Below the pieces are notes generated by a model, which was not told the origin of the DNA, did no database searches, and was given only the letters and a program-made list of their open reading frames with translations. 12,078 nucleotides of DNA from the NCBI GenBank assembly GCA_937907055.1, contig CALCTW010000131.1:1-12078 (forward strand), in the 5' to 3' direction. The position numbers and the translations under genes were made by a program. Positions 6,954 to 12,078 of the stretch are shown here, in pieces. How positions within the stretch are numbered: position 1 is the first letter of the stretch; each line of letters opens with the position of its first letter. The DNA comes from an uncultured Clostridia bacterium (GTDB taxonomy: Bacteria; Bacillota; Clostridia; Christensenellales; Aristaeellaceae).

Positions 6954-6981
6954 AGCACAGCCGAAAACGGCTGTGCTTTTT
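6954..6981 (+). terminator. Perfect Rho-independent terminator after the M42 gene
   Basis: AGCACAGCCG and CGGCTGTGCT form a 10-base-pair perfect stem closed by an AAAA loop, with a run of T residues to 6981. A separate GC-rich hairpin precedes it (CCGGA 6921-6925 / TCCGG 6932-6936 inside GCCG 6917-6920 / CGGC 6943-6946). Confidence 0.92.
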
Positions 6982-7083
6982 GCGTTAAAAACACACGAAG
7001 GGACGGCGACGGAGGGGAGAATTAATAAACGAAAATGAAAAGAGATTAAATGATGGTTGTACGAAAGAGAAGGGTTACTGAGA

Positions 7084-7174
7084 TTATATTCCGCGGGGAA
7101 ATGGTCTATCATAAGCACTGTCAGGAGGAACAAGGAACCGACTGACAGAGAAAAAAAGAGAACGCCCAAAGGGC
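7084..7174 (+). promoter_or_regulatory. Leader of the GG-peptide gene: weak promoter candidate and two hairpins
   Basis: A possible promoter is TTATAT (7084-7089), 17 bases, TATCAT (7107-7112). Just downstream the inverted repeat CTGTCAG (7118-7124) / CTGACAG (7142-7148) encloses 17 bases that include an AGGAGG without a useful start codon. A second small hairpin GCCC-AAA-GGGC (7164-7174) abuts the true ribosome site AGGAGG (7175-7180). The first could be an operator or an RNA hairpin; the second could affect access to the ribosome site. The promoter is uncertain. Confidence 0.35.
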
Positions 7175-7188
7175 AGGAGGAAATGAAA

Positions 7189-7428
7189 ATGAAGACTCAG
7201 ATGAACGAAATGGAACTGAACATGGTGAACGGCGGTATCGAGATGGAAGATGTGATGGACCTTGCGAACCAGGTGGCCGTGGTGGTAGACAAAGCGATCA
7301 AGGGTGTGAACAGCGCGATGCTGCCGGATCACGTGATGATCAACGCGTGCGCCGCCGGTGAGGAAGCCCCCGGAACATTCCTGCCGGGTCTGGTGATCGA
7401 TGGCGGAAGGATGCGCGCCGGCCGCTGA
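7189..7428 (+). CDS. Small peptide with a double-glycine leader (bacteriocin-like or signalling precursor)
   Basis: The frame runs from 7057, but ATG 7189 lies 8 bases after AGGAGG (7175-7180) and gives a 79-residue product; ATG 7183 would be only 2 bases away. The first 16 residues, MKTQMNEMELNMVNGG, have the pattern of a double-glycine leader (charged start, spaced Met/Leu, V-x-GG), which is cut by C39-peptidase ABC exporters of class II bacteriocins, RiPPs and peptide signals. The 63-residue remainder has an amphipathic helix-like part (MEDVMDLANQVAVVVDKAIK), one Cys (NACAAGEE) and a Gly/Arg-rich end. A single Cys argues against a two-Cys pediocin-like bacteriocin. No exporter, modifying enzyme or immunity gene lies in the window, so it may be served from elsewhere. 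The leader pattern is seen; secretion and role are inferred. Confidence 0.68.
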   Translation: MKTQMNEMELNMVNGGIEMEDVMDLANQVAVVVDKAIKGVNSAMLPDHVMINACAAGEEAPGTFLPGLVIDGGRMRAGR

Positions 7429-7657
7429 GCAAAACGGGAAAGACTGAACAAAACGACAGACCGCGCGGAGATGAGCGCGGAAGATACAAAGCATAACGAA
7501 AGAAAAAAAGACGTGTGCCGGGAACGGCAGAAAGGAAAATGTGGAGAAGATCTTTGAGTACGCGGGACGCTGAGACCGGGAAAGCGTGAAGATGAAAAAA
7601 ACGAGATGAGAAAAAATAAGAAGATCAGATCAGGCGCGGAATGGACGCGCGAAAATG
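7429..7657. other. Purine-rich intergenic stretch with small hairpins, no gene seen
   Basis: The plus strand is strongly enriched in A and G. Small perfect hairpins are CCGCGC (7461-7466) / GCGCGG (7475-7480), TGCCG-GGAA-CGGCA near 7526-7539 and GCGCG / CGCGC near 7634-7650. A few very short frames with purine-rich upstream sequence exist but none is convincing. It is probably the 3' untranslated part of the peptide transcript. Confidence 0.4.
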
Positions 7658-7692
7658 AAAAGAGGCATCGCTGAAAAGCGGTGCCTCTTTTT
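7658..7692. terminator. Bidirectional terminator between convergent genes
   Basis: AAAAGAGGCA (7658-7667) pairs with TGCCTCTTTT (7682-7691), with inner CGCT / AGCG and a GAAA loop. T residues flank it on both strands, so it can end the GG-peptide transcript on the plus strand and the M28 transcript on the minus strand. Confidence 0.9.
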
Positions 7693-7740
7693 GATGGGAA
7701 CGGACACGCCGGGAAAAGACCTGAGGCGCGCCGGGGAAGA

Positions 7741-8967
7741 TCAGTTGTCCTTGCGCTTGCGCAGGAGGTATTCGTCCAGATCGTTCTTGACCTTGTCCGG
7801 CATGGCGCGGCCGACCGGGAAGACCTTCGCGGAGGCCAGACAGGCGGTGAAGGCGGCGGCAAAATCGATATCACGGGCAAGCTGATCCGCCGAGAGGACA
7901 GCGATGGTGTCGTAGCGGTTGTGGATGGTGGACTGGCTGGGCGGCGTGACACGGGCAAAGGAGAGCGCGGGAACACCGGCATCAGCGAAGGGGGTGGAAT
8001 CGGAGGAATAGACGCCGGTGCGCACCTTGATGCCGAAGCCCTCGAGCGCGGCGAAGTATTCGATGAAGTGATTGAGGCGTTCTTCGGCGGAAACACAGGC
8101 GATGAAGCGGCCCATGATGGTGCCGACCATATCGAAGTTGATATTGAGCATGAAACGGGAAAGCTCCGCCTCATGATCGCGCACATAGGCCTTGGAGCCG
8201 AGCAGGCCGCGCTCCTCACTGCCGCAGAAGACGAAGCGCAGACCGTAGGTGAGCTTCCTGTCCTTCAGGGCTTCCATGATGCCGAGGAGGGCGACACAGC
8301 CGGTCATGTTATCATAGCTGCCGACGGAGAGCGGAACGGTATCATAGTGCGCGGTAAGGACGATGTATTCATCCTTCTCGCCGGGGATCTCGGCCACGAC
8401 ATTGTGGGATTCGCCGTCCCATTCTTCATTGGCAATCTCGATGCGGACAGTCTTGGGCGCCATGGCGACCAGTTTGGCCGCGGTGCGGGCATGAACATTG
8501 ACGCCCGGCAGCTTTTTGCCGCAGGAGACCACGGGACGAAGCTCCTTGATGTCGATATCATTATCGGGGAGGAAGACGGAGCCGTTGTAGGTGATGAAGC
8601 CAACCGCGCCCTTTTCGTAAAGATCCTGGAAGAGGAAGTGGGTCATGCCGGTATCGACCATGACGATCTTGCCCTTGACATCCGCCATGGAGACGGGATC
8701 GGTGGAGGGGAGATAATAGAACGGGGCTTCGACCGCGGCATCCCCGCAGAGGGCATAGCCGGTGCAGACGACCTCCTCACCGTCAGCGGTGCAGGAAACT
8801 TTGGTGACGCGGCCCATGGTGACGGGGAAGGCTTCCAGATGAGCGGACACGCCCATTTCGGCGCAGCGATCCAGCAGATAGTTGGCGGCGCGCAGTTCTT
8901 CTTCGGTGCCGGAGGTGTGGACATAGGCGGTGTCATTCAGGACACGCATGATCTGTTCTTTTTTCAT
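7741..8967 (-). CDS. M28-family zinc peptidase with PA-like domain
   Basis: The 408-residue protein has no signal peptide and should be cytosolic. The M28 di-zinc site is complete: His207 and Asp209 in TAHYDT, Asp219 in SYDNMTG (usually A-D-N), Glu251-Glu252 in GSEERGLLGS, Asp279 in NFDMVG and His349 in TIHNRYDT. Between the N-terminal cap and the catalytic part, residues about 75-165 (VKGKIVMVDTG ... GAVGFITYNG) look like a protease-associated (PA) domain, which in this family covers the active site. It probably releases N-terminal residues from peptides. The start ATG (8965-8967 on the complement) follows an AAAGGA site and a well-placed promoter. It converges on the GG-peptide gene and diverges from the RidA gene. 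Exact specificity is unknown. Confidence 0.92.
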   Translation of the reverse strand: MKKEQIMRVLNDTAYVHTSGTEEELRAANYLLDRCAEMGVSAHLEAFPVTMGRVTKVSCTADGEEVVCTGYALCGDAAVEAPFYYLPSTDPVSMADVKGKIVMVDTGMTHFLFQDLYEKGAVGFITYNGSVFLPDNDIDIKELRPVVSCGKKLPGVNVHARTAAKLVAMAPKTVRIEIANEEWDGESHNVVAEIPGEKDEYIVLTAHYDTVPLSVGSYDNMTGCVALLGIMEALKDRKLTYGLRFVFCGSEERGLLGSKAYVRDHEAELSRFMLNINFDMVGTIMGRFIACVSAEERLNHFIEYFAALEGFGIKVRTGVYSSDSTPFADAGVPALSFARVTPPSQSTIHNRYDTIAVLSADQLARDIDFAAAFTACLASAKVFPVGRAMPDKVKNDLDEYLLRKRKDN

Positions 8968-9000
8968 GGATAAAAGATCCTTTCAATAAATGCTGAGGAT

Positions 9001-9029
9001 ATTATAGTACGAAACTTCCGTAAAAACAA
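9001..9029 (-). promoter_or_regulatory. Minus-strand sigma-A promoter for the M28 peptidase
   Basis: Read on the minus strand, TTGTTT (complement of 9024-9029), 17 bases, then TATAAT (complement of 9001-9006). The perfect -10 lies 33 bases before the start codon. Confidence 0.75.
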
Positions 9030-9190
9030 CCCGTGCGGACACGGACGCGGCCGGATCAGGGCACTTTCCGGCCAAGATCCCGCCGCCCGGCGCGGACGGA
9101 GGAGAAAAACGACGGAGAACGGAGGAACGGGGCAGGAAACACGCGGCGAAAACGGTATAAAGAGGCAAAATGTTACGAAATGATTAAATC
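9030..9190. other. GC-rich divergent intergenic segment with two hairpins
   Basis: Lies between the M28 and RidA promoters. It holds the perfect inverted repeats CCGTG-CGGA-CACGG (9031-9044) and GGCCGGA (9049-9055) / TCCGGCC (9067-9073), neither followed by a T-run. The rest is purine-rich; no gene is seen. Confidence 0.4.
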
Positions 9191-9280
9191 AGGTCACTTG
9201 AGGTTCTATAAAGGTTCGAAAAGGTTATAAAGAGGATCGAAAAGGTTCGTTCAGGTTCGTAAATATCCATTGCAGGTCAC
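9191..9280 (+). repeat. Helically phased AGGT(T/C) repeat array, probable regulator-binding sites
   Basis: Seven consecutive AGG-based units begin at 9191, 9201, 9212, 9222, 9233, 9243 and 9253, and an eighth at 9274. The sequences are AGGTCAC, AGGTTCT, AGGTTCG, AGGTTAT, AGGATCG, AGGTTCG, AGGTTCG and AGGTCAC. Steps are 10, 11, 10, 11, 10, 10 and 21 bases, that is about 10.4 bases per turn, so all units face the same side of the helix. The outer units are the same variant (AGGTCACTTG and AGGTCACATG). The last unit overlaps the -35 of the RidA promoter and the others extend upstream of it. This is the form of a cooperative activator or oligomerising regulator site; the protein is unknown. Confidence 0.7.
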
Positions 9281-9298
9281 ATGCAAATGTGTTATGGT
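9270..9298 (+). promoter_or_regulatory. Candidate promoter of the RidA gene with a palindrome in the spacer
   Basis: TTGCAG (9270-9275) and TATGGT (9293-9298) are separated by 17 bases. The -10 is a modest match, consistent with activator dependence. The spacer holds the perfect inverted repeat CACAT-GCAA-ATGTG (9278-9291), which could be a repressor site. Confidence 0.5.
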
Positions 9299-9332
9299 GT
9301 ACGCGTAAAGAAACACAGGGAGGACAATGACG

Positions 9333-9704
9333 ATGAACAAGATCATGACAGACAAAGCACCCGCGGCGATCGGCCCCTACAGCCAGGGATATGAGGCAGG
9401 CGGCCTGGTGATCACGAGCGGACAGATCCCCGTGGATCCCGCGACCGGAATGATGCCGGAGGGCATTGAGGCCCAGGCGGAACAGAGCTGCAAGAATGTG
9501 CAGGCGATCCTGGCGGCTGCCGGACTGACCATGGACAGCGTGATCAAGACGACCTGCTTCCTGGCGGATATCAGCGATTTTGCCGCGTTCAACGCGGTGT
9601 ACGCGAAGTATTTCACTTCCTGCCCCGCGCGCAGCTGCGTGGCGGTGAAGGATATCCCCAAGGGCGCGAAGTGCGAGATCGAAGCCATCGCGGTGAAGGG
9701 ATAA
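9333..9704 (+). CDS. ridA: RidA-family enamine/imine deaminase
   Basis: RidA (YjgF/UK114 family) hydrolyses the reactive 2-aminoacrylate and related imines made by PLP enzymes such as serine/threonine dehydratase, releasing ammonia and the keto acid. It acts as a cytosolic trimer. The start is set at ATG 9333, 9 bases after GGGAGG (9318-9323); ATG 9327 is only 3 bases away. The 123-residue product has the family's normal length and marks: PAAIGPYSQ near the N terminus, TSGQIPVDP, the catalytic Arg in CPARSCVAV, IPKGAKCEIEAIAV at the C terminus. The catalytic Arg and the adjacent Cys mark it as the true RidA subgroup rather than Rid1-7, although paralogue assignment is not certain. It is monocistronic, with a terminator at 9768. 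Confidence 0.93.
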   Translation: MNKIMTDKAPAAIGPYSQGYEAGGLVITSGQIPVDPATGMMPEGIEAQAEQSCKNVQAILAAAGLTMDSVIKTTCFLADISDFAAFNAVYAKYFTSCPARSCVAVKDIPKGAKCEIEAIAVKG

Positions 9705-9767
9705 AATTTTTCAGAGAGACAGCGCGCCGCGCTGCTGAAAAGACACGGGGCGGCGCGGAAAACAAAG

Positions 9768-9800
9768 AAAAGGAAGCAGGGAAAGCCGGCTTCCTTTTTT
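9768..9800. terminator. Bidirectional-capable terminator after RidA
   Basis: AAAAGGAAGC (9768-9777) pairs with GCTTCCTTTT (9789-9798) around an 11-base loop, followed by further T residues to 9800. Upstream a long-loop GC stem CGCGCCGC (9723-9730) / GCGGCGCG (9750-9757) is also present. The terminase gene begins only about 30 bases later, so read-through from RidA should be low. Confidence 0.88.
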
Positions 9801-9831
9801 GATGCGGGAAAGGGATGAGAAGAGCGGAGAG

Positions 9832-11097
9832 ATGAGCGAAGCAAAGGGGAAGAAGCGCGGCGCGGCAGGGTATGCCGAGCAGGCCGGGCTGAAGACGGGC
9901 GAGCTGCTGCAGCTGGCAAAGGCGCTGGGCTATACAAGGCTGACCGCGGTGCATGAAAAATGGATGCTGCAGATGGTGTACGGGCAGCGGGACATGACGC
10001 TGCAGGCGCACCGCGGCAGCTATAAGACGACATGCCTCTGCGTGGCGCTGGCGGTGATGATGACGGAGATGGGCGGAAAGAACATTCTGTTCATGCGGAA
10101 GACGGACGGCGATGTGGCCGAGGTGCTGCGGCAGGTGAGCGGGATATTGAAGCATGAGGCCATGCGGGCGTGGTGTGAAAGGCGGACAGGGAAGGAACTG
10201 AAGGTGATCCGCGCGACGACCTGTGAGATCTCGACCGGGATGTATACGGCCCCGCGCGGCGCGCCGCAGCTGCTGGGCATGGGAACGGGCGGCAGCCTGA
10301 CCGGCAAGCACGCGGATGTGATCGTGACGGATGACATCGTGAACCTGAAGGACCGCCTGAGCCGGGCGGAAAGAGAGCATACGAAAAGCATATACCGCGA
10401 GCTGCAGAATATCCGCAACCGGGGCGGAAGGATTATCAATACGGGAACACCGTGGCACCGGGACGACTGCTTTTCGCTGATGCCGAAGGCGCTGAAGTAT
10501 GACTACAGGAAAACGAAGCTGATCAGCCGGCGAGAGGCGGCGGAGCTGCGCAGGGCGATGACACCGGGGCTGTTTGCCGCGAACTATGAGCTGCGACATA
10601 TCGCGGAGGAGAACGCGCTGTTCGGGGAGATGCCGGCGATGTTTGACGATGAGGAGCTGCTGCGGGACGGCATCGCGCATATCGACGCGGCCTACGGCGG
10701 CGGAGACTGCACCGCGCTGACCTGCATGAGCCGGATCGGGGATGAGATCTATGTGTACGGACGGCTGTGGCATTGTCATGTGGACGCGGCGCTGAACGCG
10801 ATATTGAATGAATGCGACCGGATGCTGTGCCAGCCGGTGTGGTGCGAAACAAACGCGGATAAGGGTTTCCTGGCGCGGGAGATTCGGGAAAAGGGATACG
10901 CGGCGCGGATGTATCATGAGAGTCAGAACAAGTATTACAAGATATCCACCTTCCTGCGGAAGTGGTGGGGGAATATAAGATTCTATGAGGAGACGGACGC
11001 GGAGTATCTGGAGCAGATCGCGGAGTATTCGGAGGAGGCGGAAGCGGATGACGCGCCGGACAGCTGCGCGACGGCGCTGCGCATCCTGACAAGGTGA
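9832..11097 (+). CDS. Phage-type terminase large subunit, without phage neighbours
   Basis: TerL proteins package phage DNA into capsids using an ATPase motor and a nuclease. This 421-residue protein carries both: a Walker A variant HRGSYKT (60-66), Walker B VIVTDD (163-168), a coupling motif TGTPWH (204-209), then a nuclease of the RNase H fold beginning HIDAAYGGGDCT (283-294), with Glu339 (CETNADKG) and DDAPDS (406-411) as further acidic residues. Nothing in it looks truncated. Its length, about 420, is normal for compact TerL. The start is uncertain: ATG 9832 has only a close GGAG, and ATG 9802 lies right at the terminator with no ribosome site. Codon use matches the host genes on both sides. 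No portal, capsid, small terminase or integrase gene lies nearby in the window. It could be a domesticated gene or the edge of a decayed prophage. Confidence 0.87.
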   Translation: MSEAKGKKRGAAGYAEQAGLKTGELLQLAKALGYTRLTAVHEKWMLQMVYGQRDMTLQAHRGSYKTTCLCVALAVMMTEMGGKNILFMRKTDGDVAEVLRQVSGILKHEAMRAWCERRTGKELKVIRATTCEISTGMYTAPRGAPQLLGMGTGGSLTGKHADVIVTDDIVNLKDRLSRAEREHTKSIYRELQNIRNRGGRIINTGTPWHRDDCFSLMPKALKYDYRKTKLISRREAAELRRAMTPGLFAANYELRHIAEENALFGEMPAMFDDEELLRDGIAHIDAAYGGGDCTALTCMSRIGDEIYVYGRLWHCHVDAALNAILNECDRMLCQPVWCETNADKGFLAREIREKGYAARMYHESQNKYYKISTFLRKWWGNIRFYEETDAEYLEQIAEYSEEAEADDAPDSCATALRILTR

Positions 11098-11156
11098 GGG
11101 GAGCGGCAAAAGGGTGTTTTGAAAGTGTTTTTTCAGAGGCGGAAGAGGCGTTGGGA

Positions 11157-11185
11157 TAGAAAAGGCGGGCGGAATATGCTAAAAT
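11157..11185 (+). promoter_or_regulatory. Extended -10 promoter candidate for the HD-domain gene
   Basis: TAGAAA (11157-11162), 17 bases, then TAAAAT (11180-11185) preceded by TG one base upstream (TGCTAAAAT). Transcription would begin near 11192, about 40 bases before the start codon. No T-run terminator is obvious between the terminase stop and this point. Confidence 0.55.
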
Positions 11186-11232
11186 ATGCCGTGGATGAAC
11201 CGAAACACAGAAAATAAGCGAGGAAAAAAGAT

Positions 11233-11799
11233 ATGGAGTGCATTGCACGGGAAAAAGCCTGGGAACTGCTGAAAAAATACAATCAGGATCCTTTTCATCT
11301 GCGTCACGCGCTGACGGTGGAGGCCGTGATGGGCTGGTACGCCGAAGCGCTGGGCTATGAAGCGGATAAGGACTTCTGGAGCACGGTGGGCCTGCTGCAT
11401 GATGTGGATTTTGAAAACTGGCCGGAGCAGCACTGCGTGAAGGCACCGGAGCTGCTGCAGGAGATCGGCGCATCGGATGAGCTGATCCATGCGGTCTGCT
11501 CCCACGGATACGGCCTCTGCTGCGATGTTGAGCCGGTGCATCCGATGGAAAAGATCCTTTTCACGGTGGATGAGCTGACAGGCCTGATTGGCGCCGCGGC
11601 GCTGATGCGCCCGTCAAAGAGCACGAAGGATATGGAAGTTTCCAGCCTGAAAAAGAAGTTTAAAGACAAAAAGTTTGCGGCAGGCTGTTCAAGAGAAGTA
11701 ATTGAGAGAGGCGCAAACCAGCTCGGTTGGGAATTGGACAAGCTTCTTACAATGACATTGTCAGCAATGCAGGCTGTCGAAGACGAGATTCAAGTATAA
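11233..11799 (+). CDS. HD-domain phosphohydrolase family protein
   Basis: The 188-residue cytosolic protein has the metal-binding pattern of the HD superfamily: His25 (RHALTVE), His56-Asp57 (GLLHDVDFENWPEQH), further His67 and His91 (SHGYG), and Asp113 (TVDELTGL). This compact type is common in Clostridia and is usually annotated only as an HDIG-domain protein; it probably cleaves a phosphoester, possibly of a nucleotide, but the substrate is unknown. The start follows CGAGGA at 11219-11224. The last part, KKKFKDKKFAAGCSREVIERG then an LDK-rich end, is the normal family tail. However, from about residue 138 the codons switch from GC-rich (gcg, ctg, cgc) to AT-rich (aga, att, ctt, aca). The stop TAA is 4 bases from the next gene. 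Confidence 0.88.
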   Translation: MECIAREKAWELLKKYNQDPFHLRHALTVEAVMGWYAEALGYEADKDFWSTVGLLHDVDFENWPEQHCVKAPELLQEIGASDELIHAVCSHGYGLCCDVEPVHPMEKILFTVDELTGLIGAAALMRPSKSTKDMEVSSLKKKFKDKKFAAGCSREVIERGANQLGWELDKLLTMTLSAMQAVEDEIQV

Positions 11800-11803
11800 G
11801 CTC

Positions 11804-12078
11804 GTGAAAGAATCTTATTACAACATTTTCAATCGGTGCTTTCCTGATATGAAGCTATCCTATAAACGCTTCGTTGATTTGCTGCACACCGATAAATGCG
11901 TCTATTTTGAAAGCTTTGATTGTGAAGAACTTTCTGCTTTTGCTATTGTCGAAGACTTTGCTATCCGCCTGATATGCGTTACTCCCTCAAAACAAGGGCA
12001 GGGTATAGGTACAAAGCTTGTATCTGATGTTGAAGAATATGCCAGAAATAAAGGCTATGACAAGCTATTAACTGGTGG
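11804..12078 (+). CDS. GNAT-family N-acetyltransferase, 5' part only (3' end outside window)
   Basis: The frame is open to the window end. Visible residues include YYNIFNRCFPDMKLSYKRFV near the start and the acetyl-CoA motif CVTPSKQGQGIGTKLVSDVE (the Q-x-x-G-x-G loop is QGQGIG), followed by an EYARNKGYDKLLTG helix-strand. It is therefore a GNAT acetyltransferase. The start is set at GTG 11804, but the upstream in-frame residues FKYKL resemble the usual N terminus of such proteins, so the true start may lie slightly upstream inside the HD gene; no good ribosome site is seen. It lies 4 bases after the HD stop and is probably coupled to it. Codons are AT-rich, like the end of the HD gene and unlike the middle of the window. 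Confidence 0.85.
   Translation, partial: MKESYYNIFNRCFPDMKLSYKRFVDLLHTDKCVYFESFDCEELSAFAIVEDFAIRLICVTPSKQGQGIGTKLVSDVEEYARNKGYDKLLTG

Noticed and set aside
5633..6994. A 453-codon minus-strand frame opposite the M42 peptidase.
   Set aside because: The plus strand has all M42 catalytic residues; the minus frame has low-complexity Arg/His content and no ribosome site.
7050..7145. A 31-codon plus-strand frame (starts MMVVRKRRVTEII) ahead of the GG-peptide.
   Set aside because: It has only a weak purine-rich upstream stretch, overlaps the probable promoter and hairpin, and has no recognisable features.
7530..7680. Several very short frames with AAGGA-like upstream sequence in the purine-rich region.
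   Set aside because: All are below about 25 codons in a strand-biased region where start-like and ribosome-site-like sequences arise by chance.
7681..8973. A 430-codon plus-strand frame (Gly-, Asp- and His-rich) opposite the M28 peptidase.
   Set aside because: It is antisense to a complete di-zinc peptidase with a well-placed promoter; the Gly/Asp richness mirrors the codon bias of the real gene.
9191..9280. Reading the AGGT array as a CRISPR or plasmid iteron cluster.
   Set aside because: Units are 7 bases with 10-11 base steps, with no spacers of CRISPR length and no replication initiator gene nearby; the position at a promoter favours regulator sites.
9613..11109. A 498-codon minus-strand frame opposite the terminase gene.
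   Set aside because: The plus strand shows Walker A, Walker B and nuclease motifs in the right order; the minus frame shows none and crosses the RidA terminator.

Overview
The window looks like a chromosomal segment of a Gram-positive, GC-rich member of the Bacillota (probably Clostridia from a gut or rumen habitat). The reasons are strong AGGAGG-type ribosome binding sites, sigma-A-type promoters, hairpin-plus-T-run terminators after many genes, YhfC-type and HD-domain proteins typical of that group, and signal peptides and lipoboxes of the Gram-positive kind. The genus is not determinable from the sequence alone. No rRNA, tRNA, CRISPR array, transposase or integrase was seen.

Layout. 1-1063: the end of a zinc-ribbon membrane protein overlapping by ATGA with a YhfC-family intramembrane protease gene. 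Base and codon use here is less GC-rich than in the middle of the window. 1064-1526: a probable PAP2-phosphatase remnant, a terminator and the promoter of the next operon. 1527-3932: a probable operon of a GNAT acetyltransferase, a TlpA-like thioredoxin fused to an unrecognised secreted domain, and a stand-alone copy of that domain. 3963-4724: a lower-GC cassette with a perfect-consensus promoter, a folded 5' leader and an unrecognised exported protein. 4846-5584: a third copy of the secreted domain with its own consensus promoter and terminator. 5810-6892: an M42 aminopeptidase. 7189-7428: a small peptide with a double-glycine leader, facing (7741-8967, minus) an M28 peptidase with a PA-like insert across a bidirectional terminator. 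9333-9704: RidA, preceded by a striking helically phased array of AGGT(T/C) repeats. 9832-11097: a phage-type terminase large subunit with no phage neighbours. 11233-11799: an HD-domain phosphohydrolase whose last third changes codon style. 11804-end: a partial GNAT acetyltransferase in the same non-host style.

How it fits together. The clearest theme of the middle is cell-envelope and peptide biology. Three paralogous exported proteins share an FEHKY(E/D)HP ... HGTEDL domain, one of them joined to a membrane-anchored thiol-disulfide domain. Nearby lie two cytosolic metallopeptidases and an exported GG-leader peptide. The functional links between these are inference. The two window ends differ in composition from the middle, which points either to recombination boundaries or to assembly joins.
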